Shown here: one piece after another, positions 11,436 to 22,861 of the stretch
How the letters are laid out: every line of letters starts with the position of its first letter
Position numbering within the stretch: position 1 is the first letter of the stretch
DNA from: Cyrtodaria siliqua
Taxonomy: Eukaryota; Mollusca; Bivalvia; Adapedonta; Hiatellidae
NCBI GenBank assembly: GCA_037043455.1
Contig: JAWPHD010005114.1
Span: 106,482-170,481 of the forward strand
Reading direction: 5' to 3'
Length of the DNA: 64,000 nucleotides
Notes under the pieces: generated by a model
Told to the model about the DNA's origin: nothing
Database searches by the model: none
The model's input: only the letters and a program-made list of their open reading frames with translations
Translations under genes and position numbers: made by a program

Positions 11436-12309
11436 CTTCAATAGAAAAGATATCAATGACATCTTAATAAACCACGTCTTATTTATTACCTTCAATAAAT
11501 AAAACATCATTGACATTTTAATTCAATAATCATATTCTATTTTAATCTTCGTTAAACATTTAATAACCCCATTTGCTGAATATATATCCACACATTTTGT
11601 TGAAGCTTAATACATGCATACAAACTAAAATGTTTTAATAGGGCTTCAATTAAGATTGGCACTGACAATTAAGCCACTCTCTATACATATATAATTTACT
11701 TACTAGCTTACTTACGTTCAGTTGACTTCTGCAAAGTTGCACGTACGCATACACGTGCTCGCTCTCTTGCCCGCCCCTCCCACTCGCTCGCGATAAATAC
11801 AAAAAAAATTGCAGTCTCGGCTTGTTCATGAACGGTAGTGAACAATAGTTGCTATAGTTGCGTATATCATCATGATGTTCCTGTCCATTGACTTTCGGTG
11901 GAGTTATGTCCCTTTAATGATAGTTTATCTGATAGTCTACAGCGGGGGCATTCGTGTCCACAGACACATTTTAAGTATCTACAAGATTCTATATATGTAA
12001 AACAGCAAGCTCACTGAGAAACATTCAGCATCCAAGCGTCCTATCAATCGGAATATGTTGTTGTTGTTTTTCAAAGGAAACCTCCATCGTATTTTTTTTT
12101 GATTTAGTATTGAACTATTGTTTTATATTTATGCAAGGTAACTGGCTGTCAAGTAAGTAAAAGCAACTGGATATCATTGCAAAGCAAGTGAGAGCAACTG
12201 GATATCATTGTAAAGTAACTGAATATCACTGTAAACCAAGTTTTAAATATATGTTAAAATCTTTGCTTGCGAGCAAGATTCATTTATAAACCACATGCAT
12301 CTTTACCCT

Positions 12310-12720
12310 TTTTTGAGTCACATGCGTAGCATGACAGGCACTTAGGTCCGTCCATCGTCCGTCACATTTTAACCTGCAACTTATCCATAACTAGAAAATA
12401 TATAGATTACCTTAAGATATATTGTAACACATGTACTATAACTATGGCTCTCATGTTGGCATAGTTATGCCCCTTTTCATAAAACGTATACCTGCAATCT
12501 AACCAAGCTCAAAACTGGCCATAACTTAAAAGGTATTTGAATTTTAATTGTGAAACTGCACACACATATTCCCCTAGGCATGTTGTTACCTAAAACCAAT
12601 AACTCAATTTCATTTCGGGAGAGTTATCCACTTGTTCATAAAACTTAAAATCTGCTTGAAAATTCATGTCTTGATGCTGTAAAGTTAGATTGACAAGCAC
12701 TCGACAAGCGACACAAGTGT
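12310..12720 (+). repeat. Dispersed repeat beginning tcacatgcgtagcatgacag
   Basis: The opening gtagcatgacaggcacttagg - tccgtc - cacattttaacctgcaac, and the later cctgcaatctaaccaagctc and gagttatc phrases, match the complement of 36371-36655. That copy ends ccctaagtgtctgccatgc. Two copies in opposite orientation identify an interspersed family. Confidence 0.6.
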
Positions 12721-13873
12721 GCAGTGGAACATCCTTCTAGTCTTATTTGACCATCTACATATTTTTAACTTGACTTTGTATCGGACTTAATATTTTAATT
12801 CAGCTTGAGTGCCTTACTTTACTTGTATATGTCTTAGTGTCACGTTCCTTTATGTAGGTAAACATCTAGATAAACTTGATACTGTAGCGTAAGTCAGCTA
12901 CAGAAAATAACTGTAAAACATTGAAATCCTGATCAGTAGCTTTACAAATCTATATATGTTTTTACAGTATATAGACTTCTGTAGAAATTGTCAATATTGA
13001 ATTTGATATATTCAAAACAGATGCTGATTCTAAAGTTGTAACCGACTAACCAAACACTGCTATTAGTACAGTGTATTTCCAAGTCAACTTTTCCTAATTT
13101 TAAACCTGATGTTTTCAATAAAAAATATTGAAATCTATGTCTACATCTTTATAGTTGTTTTCCCCCACTTAAACGTATCTTCTAACATCCCTTAAATGAC
13201 AGAACAATACAGCTTGCCCACGTATTGGATTCCTTTTTTTTTGAAAGAAGCCAACTTGTTAATGATTGTGTATGAAAGCCGTTGTAGTCATCGCGTAATC
13301 TATGTGAATATCGGCGGAAAAAAGGGAAAGCAGACAAAAATTTATATTGCTGTCATAATGAACATTTGTATAACTTACTTGATTGTCGTGAATGAACTGT
13401 GCCATGTCCGTTTTCTATGTACGCCAGTTGAGTGCACATCTATATAGCATACACAAGTCATAATAAATAATAAGAAATGGTTCGTGTTTGCTTTCATGAG
13501 ATTATTAAACCAAATAAAAAATAATCAAAACATGACTTATACATTTTAAAACGGTACGATGCCATTTCTTTTCCTTATTTAAAATGGCGATTAACGCATT
13601 CAGGTTACAGAACTAGTTGATGAAATATATACATATACATGTTGATCATAAAAATAATTAAAAGTGTTGAACAGTTGATAAAATGTATGTAACACGTATA
13701 CACACACAATAGGATATTATTATTTTTTTGCGGTTAGCTGCTTTAATGCAGAAAAGGAGCAAATCTGAATTCATAGTAAAGCCAAGTTGACTGTTTATCA
13801 TGTCTTTCACAACATTACAATTAGTACATCTATCAATTAATCCATATCCGTTTGACTTCAAATCTTCTTATAT

Positions 13874-14121
13874 ACTGAGGGAAAAAAGTTTAGCAAGTTT
13901 TTTAGATGAAATATACTGTATACAAGATATATTGACATTTTGGTACTTTACGGGCTTGACCCCTACTTTCATTTATTCGTTACGTCATTAAGATGTTCGA
14001 CTGTTATTGATGTGTGTTTAATAAAATATTGTGTCTATGGCAGTAGTTTCTTGATTTTACAACCAAAAATGTTTTATTTCCAGGGTGCAAAAAAAACTTG
14101 CTAAACTTTTTTCTCTCAGTA
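13874..14121. mobile_element. MITE with long terminal inverted repeats and TA-type flanks
   Basis: The left end ctgagggaaaaaagtttagc-aagtttttt is repeated inverted at 14089-14121 (aaaaaacttgctaaac-ttttttctctcag), one base different across about 30. Both ends abut TATA, consistent with a TA target duplication as made by Tc1/mariner-type elements. The interior of about 190 bp has no coding potential. Confidence 0.75.
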
Positions 14122-14359
14122 TATAGTAAACAGATTAAATTTAGAGTTTTTAATTTTCTTCTTATTCTGTCATAAGTATATTTACATTATTGGTGCGTAA
14201 ATATTTGCAAAAATTAATTGAACTATTAAAATAATTATTAATAACGATATGGTAAATATGCAAGCCATGTAGGAAAGACATAACGGGACGCCGTGGGCTT
14301 TAAACAAATCGAGATTGCTTCCATTTAACAGTTTTTGTATTGTATTTGTTCGTCATCGT

Positions 14360-14880
14360 TCGGGTGAACATTATTTTTGTATATTAGGTAAACTACAACT
14401 TGTATAAAAGTCGTACAGGAGTTGTAGCATTCATAGAAAACAGTCAACCAAAGAAAGTAGATATAAAAATCGAACAGGAAATGTAAAATAAAAGGACCAC
14501 GGCCAACCAAAAAACACGCATATAAACAAACAATAATAACAAGTAAATAAGAGGCTAGGTATGTGATATCACAAACATAAATAGTTGACAATAGGGCTAC
14601 CGTCTTGGAACGGTCAGTGACAAAAAGGTGGGTTTAAACTAGGTGCACCAAATATCACCTAACCCGATTGTTATCCAAAGAAAACGGGAGTGTAAATGAA
14701 AGAAATCCCCTCCAGGCAATATCCTCTTAAAAACTGGTACTCATTGCCTTGGCAGAAGCCAGAGCAACAAGAGGATAACCATTCATGGAAAGACAAGACA
14801 AGATTGAAGACAAGCATCAAACGTTACCGTTCTTTCAGGATTTAGATAGACGTTACCAAATATGTCACCACGTAATCAAA
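14360..14880 (+). repeat. Dispersed repeat family R1, copy 2
   Basis: Order and wording match 4515-5215: tagttgacaatagggctacc, gtcttggaacggtcagtgac, ggtgcaccaaat, gcagaagccagagcaac and gacaagcatcaaacg. The adjacent 14140-14345 resembles the interior of the TTAA-flanked element at 16312-16629 (attattggtgc; gccgtgggctttaaac; gagattgc), suggesting an eroded copy. Confidence 0.6.
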
Positions 14881-15266
14881 AAGACAAGAATAGCGACAAA
14901 CAACTAAACATGCAAAATGATAGGATCATAAACCGTTTGATAATCTTTTTAAGAAGTTAAATAAAGTACCTAATCAATATTCAAACAGGAAATTTTCCTA
15001 TAATTCCTAAAATTACTATTTGGACGAAAATCACACATTTCTTTGTCTTACAAACTGTGTACAGAATATGCAGCAAACAATGCATACATTGACGGTAAAT
15101 ATGTATATGGATTTACAAACCCTAGAATCTAACACACCTATACACACATATTTTAATACGTCAGCAAGCGAATTCAACTGAATTTAATAATTGAAGGACC
15201 TCGACAGTATAGGTTGATACAACTCATATCCTGGATTGATAATGGAAGATTTATGTTTCTACTTAC

Positions 15267-15354
15267 AAACAGAATCAGTCCAAACATTCTGGCCATATTT
15301 GGTGTAAATTTGCAATTCAGCTTTCATGTAACGGTATGATACAATCGTTATCAC
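15267..15354 (-). CDS. Exon immediately upstream of the IgGFc-binding exon
   Basis: The 88-bp exon has acceptor cattttcag and donor GTTT|GTAAGT. It encodes VITIVSYRYMKAELQIYTKY and then GQNVWTDSV plus one base. That base joins the first two of the IgGFc exon to make Cys, giving SVC-NIGKEFYVGI, a natural run into the domain. It starts in phase 0, matching the donor at 16070. I do not recognise the segment as a named domain. The splice sites, open frame and phase agreement are the evidence. Confidence 0.5.
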
Positions 15355-15522
15355 CTGAAAATGTAATAGCTATTTCATACATTTAACTGTATTATAATAT
15401 GTTTATGATAATATAATTTAAACATAGTCATTAAATACAGTACATGATTGTGATCTCTTGGAAACGAACATATCAATGTCAGTCTTATAGAGATACGACT
15501 AAGAAATGTTCTTGTGTTAATT

Positions 15523-15700
15523 AGAGGGCGTCCGTGGCCGAGTGGTTAGAGTTTCTGTCTTGAAATGACTTGCACCTCACCGCTGTGGGTTCGACCTCCC
15601 GGAACCAGGACTCTTTATGTGAGGAAGCTATCCAGAGCTGGCTTGCTTTTTCACCCAGTTGCCCGCCCGTGAACGATAATTGCCTGGCTGGAGGAGTACT
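15523..15700 (+). mobile_element. tRNA-derived SINE, family B (partial)
   Basis: The head ggcgtccgtggccgagtggttagag has a tRNA A box, and gggttcgacctcc about 45 bases later a B box. The body gtgaggaagctatccagagctggctt matches the reverse-strand copy at 57231-57494. No intact 3' tail or target duplication was found. It is a SINE head, not a functional tRNA gene. Confidence 0.75.
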
Positions 15701-16069
15701 AAAGCGACAGAACTGTCTTATTACATTGAAACATACGGCTAGCTTTTAAGTGCGTGAAGCCCAAAGGGCATCTCTCTAACTTTAAACTAGCGAATGTTTT
15801 TCATAAACCGTAGAAAGAGGTTGGTTCTATACATTTTTCAGACTTTAATAATGTAAAATTTAATACGTAGTATTTGTGCTAAAATAGTGTTTTAATGCTG
15901 TAATATGTACAGCGACTTTGCCAACATTGTACGCTGAACTAAAGACATTATTTCCCCAAACCAAGAAGAGACCACTTCTCATGTGTTATGTACGAGTCTA
16001 TCGGCTTAAACTTCATGTGTGACACCAACCAATATGCATAGATATAAATAACATAACAAAAATACATAC

Positions 16070-16117
16070 CGTTCCTTCAGCGCTTAAAAATAGGAACCGA
16101 TTTGAAACTATATCCGA
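16070..16117 (-). CDS. Candidate small exon near the 5' end of the IgGFc/mucin gene
   Basis: The 48-bp interval encodes SDIVSNRFLFLSAEGT in exactly 16 codons and ends at a good donor (ACG|GTATGT). Its phase 0 ends agree with the exons on either side. The acceptor (gcaaag) lacks a pyrimidine tract, so the upstream edge is uncertain. Confidence 0.35.
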
Positions 16118-16311
16118 CTTTGCGATTGCCGGTTATATGGTTTGTTACAGTAACCTTCTCTCAAATACCACTGATTAATACTGCTCTCTACTATATTTTA
16201 TGAAATCAAAGCATGTACTAATCCGGATATTTTAATTAGAGGATTGAGAATATGCAAGCGAGAGTGAAAGCGGCGCTATCGGTTTTTACTGATATGGTAT
16301 TGCATTTTTAA

Positions 16312-16629
16312 AAGGACACACGGCATTCTATAAGTATTTATTAAATACTGAAATTAGCGTCTCGATTTATTTATCCAGTATCATTTTGACTTTAAACCTG
16401 CTTTCATATAAGTGAAAAAAAGTTTTGCGTTTTCCTTGTTTTCGTCTTATTCTAGCATACGTTGAGATATATTATTGGTGCAATATAATCAGCAGTTAAT
16501 AATACGCAAAACAATTAGCTTTACACTTTTCTTTATAGTTACTATTAATGACTGAACAAATGCAGGTTATGTAGGGAAAAAAAGTTGAGGCCGTGGGTTT
16601 TTCAAATATCAAGATTGCGGTGTGTCCCT
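16312..16629. mobile_element. TTAA-flanked inverted-repeat element (MITE)
   Basis: The left end TTAA|aaggacacacggcattct pairs with the right end agattgcggtgtgtccct|TGAA, whose outer TTAA has one substitution. The ends match those of the 1-kb element at 46598-47612 (agggacacacggcaatctt). TTAA targets are used by piggyBac and Kolobok transposases. No transposase is encoded. Confidence 0.7.
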
Positions 16630-16828
16630 TGAACGGTAAAATGGGCATTATGCAATGACTCGTATGCATACACACGCAGATGGACTAGACCCCACCTATC
16701 ATGTGTGTTGTTCTGAAGATTGAACATTCTCTATATCTTTAAAAAAAAACAATATAACTGTGTAGCTATTTAACACTTAAATCGTATATGTTTAAACACA
16801 CTGTTTATAATTTTAAAAATATACCTAC

Positions 16829-16970
16829 CTTCGCCGTGTCCTTAGTGTCTTGTCTACAGTTACAAGACTTACTAATCGTCGTACAAATGAGGCATTCTAC
16901 TGCAAATCTTTGACTGATAACTCCATATTTAGAGCACCTCATTTCAGTACTGATAAGATTTGCATTCAAG
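16829..16970 (-). CDS. Possible cysteine-rich upstream exon or exon relic
   Basis: A donor GCGAAG|GTAGGT at 16829 closes a minus-strand frame reading MRCSKYGVISQRF, AVECLICTTISKSCNC and RQDTKDTAK, phase 0, compatible with the exon at 16070. Upstream, fragments such as GFCKRPAVI and LECKSYQY lie in other frames separated by stops, so this may be a decayed exon. No domain is recognised. The plus-strand open frame at 16850-17065 is the antisense alternative. Confidence 0.3.
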
Positions 16971-17640
16971 TTTTAAATCACTGCGGGCCGTTTACAGAAC
17001 CCATCCGAAGTTCAATTCACTGTGCTGATGGTATGAGTCTGTGTTGCACGTGCTATCTATACTAAAGTAAAAAAGAAATGCATATCGGGTATTTCCGCTA
17101 TATATTCCATGTATAATATGCTGCTGTTAATCAGCCATGCCCTTTCGGAAAAAATACCATAACAACACATAACACATCAGATTTATGGCGTCAAAGTTTC
17201 GTTATTGAAGCAGGTGAGCAAACTTAGCTCTGTTTGCAAAACATCTTGGTATTTCTCTGGAATTAAGAGTATATAAATTATAAAGCAGATATTCCCGAGT
17301 TGCGTTTCTTTCTTCCTTCAGTATATTAATCAAATATCATGTACTCAGTATATGTAGTAACCAATTCCGGCTTCCTGATGAGAATGCACTTTTTACTTAT
17401 TCGTAGTAACACGTGCACTCTCTATTGTCTTTGCACTGATGACAATGTTGTCTAGGTGGTTCCACACTACTACGGTTTTGATAAAAACAATTGTATTGAT
17501 TAATATGTGTGTTCATTACCTTTAAACACTTGGAGTTGTTATTAACGTGTTTTTCGACAATGTTACGTAATCGTTATGGTGATTAGCCTTAATATGTCGC
17601 TTTTATTTCTGTGGAATTATAAAGTCGACCATGTCTATGT

Positions 17641-17702
17641 CGTTACCATACCCCCGCCCCACCCCACCCCCACCCCCACCACACACACACACACACACAA
17701 AC
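17641..17702. repeat. C/A-rich low-complexity tract
   Basis: Runs of ccccacc pass into (CA)n. 16971-17640 and 17703-17897 hold nothing else I can identify. Confidence 0.9.
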
Positions 17703-18279
17703 CAACCCACTATCGTGTACATTTATACCGGTCGCTTGAGTCCACTTCGATACTCTAATGTTGGGAGTTTCAGCTCTTGCAGCACTCTTGTTACACGTTA
17801 CTCATCGTGAGTATTTTAGACTCTTGTAAAAGTTCTCAATACCATACTAGACGTGTTTACATAATTGAAATGCACTTATTGTTTTACCTTAAATGGTTAC
17901 CCATATGAAAAAAAAGGGGTAACAAAACACTATAACAAAACATGAATGCTATACTAGTATTTTATTAGTGCAGAATTAGTATCACAAATGACATGCAAAT
18001 GAGGTTAACAAAATACTAATAAAACACTAACAAAACACTATTAACAAAACACCAATAAAACACTGTTTAATAACAAAATACTAATGCTGTACTGAAATCT
18101 GAATATTAACAAAACACCAATAAAATACTGAAACAAAACACTAATAAAAGACTCCTAACAAAACATCAATGCAACACTGTTAACAAAACATCAATGCAAC
18201 ACTGTTAACAAAACATCAATGCAACACTTAACAAAACATCAATGAAACACTGTTAACAAAACACTAATAATGTACTGTT

Positions 18280-18600
18280 TGGCTGGTGTGGCACAGTCGG
18301 TAGCGCGGCGGATTTGTAACCGGAGGCCCCGGGTTCAATCCTCCGTGGTGCCACCGAGTTCTGCGGTGTGTTCTTGGGCAAGACACTTTTCCTTAGCCTC
18401 GTCCGTCGGATGGAGACGTAAACCGGGCGGTCCCGTGTATCGGTCTATCCTCCGAGCACGTTAAAGAACCATAGGAATCTATTTGATAATAAGAGAAGGG
18501 CAGGTTCCCGGATTCCTATGTATCCTTCCCCTCTCTCTGGGGCGGCTCTAAATAACCTATACTGTGTTGATGAGCTGTTAAACAACATTCAATTCAATTA
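18280..18600 (+). mobile_element. tRNA-derived SINE, family A, full length
   Basis: The head carries an A box (tggcacagtcggtagcgcgg) and B box (gggttcaatcc), followed by a body ending ctctggggcggctctaaata - gatgagctgttaaacaac - attcaattcaatt. A short direct repeat (actgtt at 18274-18279 and 18601-18606) flanks it. It is inserted in the left subterminal array of the 4.3-kb element. Confidence 0.85.
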
Positions 18601-20110
18601 ACTGTTCAGCAAAACACATATAGAATACTTTTAACAAAATACTAATAAAACACTAACAAAATTAATACAAAAAATATATATTTAACAAAACATACACAAA
18701 ATCGGTAAAAATAATAGTCAGAACTTTCACAACTTTGAGTATACAGTTTGTGTATATCAAGCATCAAAACAATAAACAAAGGAGAGAAAATGTCAATAAT
18801 TGACAAATGCCCCCAAAACATGTGTGACCTATGACCCTAAGAGTGACCTTGGTCTTTGTGGGAAAAAATAAATAAAATTTAAGACAATTAAAAAACTGAA
18901 CACAACCTACTTGTCGACATTAACATTAAGAACTGCTTCAAAATAATGTGTTATCCTTGTATGTCTCTTTTACTTAAGACAGTCACAAGCCTATCTCTAC
19001 AACTCATGTGGAGTTTTGACTGTTACAGCATTAGATGAAAAAATATATTGTGAAAAATAAAAATAAACAGTTTTGCATCCAATGGTAAATCCATTTTCAC
19101 TGTCCATTCTTCCATTCAACTTGAAGACTGTTGTCTAGATCTCAAACCCTGAAAGTGAATGTAAATAGTTTTATGTTAATAGTTGTTTATGAATTTATAA
19201 TATTTTTGATAATAAGGCAATCAAAATGTATAAATATACAGCTTTAAAGTATTATTTGTAATTGTTAAACTGTCATGCTATTACACTTTTGGCATAATTA
19301 TTTGAGTTCTAATAATTTATAGTTTGGTATGGTATATTGGTATAAAGTATCTATTAAAGGAACATATATTATGAGTAAATTATAACCATGCACTGTCATA
19401 AAACAGTAAATTCATCAAATTACATCATATAGTCAACTATTATGTTACCAACACTTTAAGTTCACATCTTGTCATACAAGTTTTTTTTAAGTACATACAA
19501 AAGATTATTTAAACAAACATTATACTTACCATTATGTAATAAGAAATCAAATTAATCATTGTCCTGATGTAAACTTCAATGTTGTGCAACTGTCAGACAT
19601 AATCAGCAGGAGCTATAATCCTTAATTTGATCAGCTGAAAGAAATTTAAATTAGCATGAGTTCTACTTTATCACTGTTCTTATATAAGACATACAGATGA
19701 ATATGTATGCACGAATCAGATGAAACATTAACTTCAGTAAGAAATTAGCTCATAAAACAACTAAGTAAACAATTAATTTCAGAGCTTTCTCAATTTATAA
19801 GCAACCATATAAACATAAAGGAAGAATGTCTTGCCATAATGTAATATTAATAGTAGGAGAGGTTTAAAGTAAGTTACTTACCTGAATAATCACAAAATAG
19901 TGTTCTTTAATTCCTGCCTGTGTTTCTGGTTGAGTTTAAAATCCATCAATGCATTAAATGTTTCATTATAGTTTTTTATGTTCCACCATTTGTTTTTCAT
20001 TGTAACCAGCTAGGTCTTCAACTAATTTACATTAAGTGCTACATTCTGTAATTCAAGTTTAAAAATCCTAGAGTGCACATGTTTCTTCATAACAAGCTTT
20101 GTATACATTT

Positions 20111-20299
20111 TCAGTTTTTCAAATCCGAACTGCTAAATGTAAACCAATCCACACCTAGACTTGAGTTAGAGGCAATTTGTAGGGTTTGCAGGTTTTTATT
20201 CTGAGCTGCCATATACAACATATAATGCCAGATGGATAATGGATGGTCAGTTCCCCCTAAGTTCCCCAACATCTGTTTAGCGTTATCTAGACATTTCAT
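20111..20299 (-). other. Unidentified 62-residue open frame inside the 4.3-kb element
   Basis: The frame reads MKCLDNAKQMLGNLGGTDHP, then LSIWHYMLYMAAQNKN and LQTLQIASNSSLGVDW, and has a more protein-like composition than other frames nearby. It could be a relic of an element-encoded protein. There is no motif to name it. Confidence 0.2.
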
Positions 20300-21009
20300 G
20301 TCTGAAAGGTTGGGAGACTGGCAACAATTATAAAGGAATCAGGACAACTGAAATGGACGTGCTACAAAACAAACAGAGTATGGTCCCATCTTGTTGGTTG
20401 ATTCAACATCGGGATGTACCATACTCTATCTACAGTAATACTTTTATATGACTGAATTAGTATATTAAAATATTCTTTCAATATTGACAAAGATATGTCT
20501 TGCCTCTTTTAACATGACTCATGCAATTGATGAATCAAACTGTGCCCTACAGTAAATAAAGTGGTACTGTGGCAAGTCTATATTCCTGCAAGCGTTCTCA
20601 GTGACTTAATGATCAGCTCCAAGGTAATGGGGGATCATCAGTTAATTAGGAAATTATGAATCTACATATTAGCTCTGGTTAATTAAACATTCATTACGGG
20701 CTTATCACAATGCTGAATTGAACATTTGGATAAAATGTCAAATGATATACAGCTTAATTGTTACAAGTCAATAAAATTTATTTCTGCAAATCTACTAAAT
20801 ATTTAATTTAAATAACTTATTATAAAAATTTATTCTTTCTAACTATTATCAATTGTAATGTCATAAACAGAATCCCAAAATGTGACAATGAAATAAGTTT
20901 AATAATAATTTAATTTTAATTGCAGACTTATTTTTATATTATAATTTATAAATATCTACTGTTTAAATATTTTGATTCATATGGATGTGTGGAAGTCATA
21001 GAACAAATA

Positions 21010-21196
21010 CACTGAATGTTGTTTAACGGCTCAGCCATCAACACAGTATATATTATTTAGAGTCGCCCAGAGAGAGGGGAAGGATACATAGGAATCCGGG
21101 AACCTGCCCTACTCTTATCATCGAATAGATTCCTATGGTTCTTTAACGTGCTCGGAGGATAGACCGATACACGGGACCGCCCGGTTTACGTCAACA
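21010..21196 (-). mobile_element. SINE family A, 5'-truncated, with 14-bp target-site duplication
   Basis: It contains the SINE 3' part in reverse (tgttgtttaacggctc ... gaccgcccggtttacgtc) without the tRNA head. The direct repeat tcatagaacaaata flanks it at 20996-21009 and 21197-21210. Confidence 0.9.
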
Positions 21197-21279
21197 TCAT
21201 AGAACAAATAATAATTAGCATTACATCTGCTAGTTTCATTTTCAAGTATTATTTTCAACGTAATTTGTTAAAGCGCACA

Positions 21280-21640
21280 CTTGTTTTATCAGGGAGTAAG
21301 TATACATACTCCCTGGTTTTATCGAGAAAATTCTTAAAGTCCACTTTTTCCATTGATTTCCATCCCCCAAAATGTTTGTTATTTTCCATGCTATTTTCCA
21401 TCATTTATTTTCTCCAACTTTTCATGGGATTTTTCATTTTACCATGGAAATCCATGGCAATGTTTCCTGATGTCAGATAAAATCCATGGAAAAATGGTAC
21501 GATGGATTTTTTTTAAGATTTCACGGAAGTCTATGAAATTCCATCCAATTCCATTCCAACTTCCATAGAATCTATGGATTTCCATGGAAACTGCTTCATC
21601 TAGAGATATGTGTTGAAAATGACGTAAAACATCAAACAAA
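21280..21640. other. Segment rich in 'ccatggaa/ttccatgg' phrases
   Basis: Atggaaatccatgg, ttccatggaaa and ccatggaaaaatgg recur in both orientations, producing overlapping open frames on both strands (21265-21480, 21353-21568, 21439-21639). This is short-motif repetition, not a gene. Confidence 0.5.
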
Positions 21641-22861
21641 CAAACAAATACCTTGTAACATAAATGACTAAATCCACAATTAAATATTTATATTCATTTG
21701 TCTTAGTGACTATGTATTATGCGGCTTAGATTTCAGCATGAAGATAATAAAGTGCTCAAAGTGCTAAAGTAATGCCACATCTGTTTTTATTCTCAAGTGC
21801 AATGTAACACTAATACTGTATTCTTACATGAATATAAGTTTAATGCAACACTAATGCTGTACTCTTACATAAAGAGAAGTCTAATGAAACACTAATTCTG
21901 TACTCCGACTTAAGGTATAAAGTCTAATGCAACACTAATTCTGTACTTTTACACAAAGAGAAGTCTAATGTAACACTAATGCTATACTCCAACTTAATGT
22001 TTAAGACTAATGAAACACTATCAAAACATCTTTACCATTTTCTAAGTTAATGAAACATCAATAAAACATTTTTCTAAAAAGTAAAGAATTGATGTTTCAT
22101 TAAATGTGATACTAATAAAACACTCTAACAAAATACTAAAGAGTGTTTTGTTAGTATTTTATTAATGCAGGATTAGTATTTTGTTAAGATTTTTTTTCAT
22201 ATGGGTACTTTGTTTTCAAATTATTTGAAAAAGGTTTTATTTGGCCTGTCTGTAAAGGGATGTTTCACCCGCCCCACTCCTACTCCCTAACATCACTCCT
22301 CTCCCAGCCTTTATCTTCCCGAATAATCAGGACTATTTTATGACACGCTCCTGTATTTGTATATATATTTAGTCGATGAGGTTACTTTGTGTAATGAACA
22401 CGATTATCTTATCTTTATGTTCAAATTTGTAAAGTTGGAGACATTCTCGTAGTGCAAGTTCAGATTAAGAAAAGAAAATGTTTCAAAATGAACTGGAGGC
22501 GATCTGAAAGAATTATGCGTGCCACTCCAGTGATGTAAGTTGCTATTTCTCTGGTCAGTCTAAATACGAGTGAAACCGTCATATTTTGATTCAGATGACT
22601 AGGCACTAACTAGACTAGGCCCCATAATCCGTCCGATTTAGGTATACTAATCGTTGAAGATACTGTTTGATCCGATGAAACGGACTTAGATAGTGTTTCA
22701 TTATGCGCAAGGTAATGCATGTGGACACTGGTTATCTGGCATTTGGATTGATACCAATAACTCTTCCCGATAGCCTCTAGTTATGTTAACAGTTACTACC
22801 TGGTTCAGAATATGCTAACATCTGGCGAGTTAGTATCGCACTACACTGTACACATATTCAC

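Larger units (their letters stand above)
11436..15266 (-). other. Long intron with transposon remnants
   Basis: The interval between the IgGFc exon and the next upstream exon contains no supported coding sequence. Elements inside it are listed separately (12310-12720, 13874-14121, 14360-14880). The open frames at 13196-13447 and 14325-14591 are short, AT-rich and without recognisable features. Confidence 0.5.
1583..16117 (-). other. Split gene: IgGFc-binding domain, mucin tract and three-finger domain (whole locus)
   Basis: This is an inferred minus-strand gene whose exon entries follow separately. Successive exons join in matching codon phase at the junctions I could test: 16070-16117 to 15267-15354 (phase 0), to 10236-11435 (phase 1, completing a Cys codon), and 8112-onward to 3519-3601 (phase 1), to 3186-3254 (phase 0), to 1583-1682 (phase 0). 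The protein would present an IgGFc-binding N-terminal-type domain, a Thr/Pro-rich probably O-glycosylated stalk and a cysteine-rich three-finger module. By family precedent that is an extracellular, mucosal or haemocyte recognition protein. The start codon and signal peptide were not found. The 3' end after 1583 is missing, because the last exon ends in phase 1. The join between the IgGFc exon and the Thr-rich tract is not resolved. Confidence 0.6.
17898..22207. mobile_element. Probable 4.3-kb terminal-inverted-repeat element with subterminal repeat arrays
   Basis: The outer ends tacccatatgaaaaaaaa (17898) and its complement ttttttttcatatgggta (to 22207) are inverted copies. Just inside each end are arrays of aacaaaacactaataaaac-type motifs, in opposite orientation at the two ends (17925-18270 and 18610-18690; 21776-22195). 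Two SINEs are nested within. The AT-rich interior encodes no recognisable transposase. The best short frame (20111-20299 minus, CLDNAKQMLGNLGGTDHP) is unidentified. No clear target-site duplication was seen, so a chance or rearranged pairing of two smaller elements is possible. Confidence 0.55.

Noticed and set aside
18280..18360. Functional tRNA gene
   Set aside because: A and B boxes are present, but the sequence is the head of a SINE repeated at 41738 and no tRNA cloverleaf 3' end or terminator fits.
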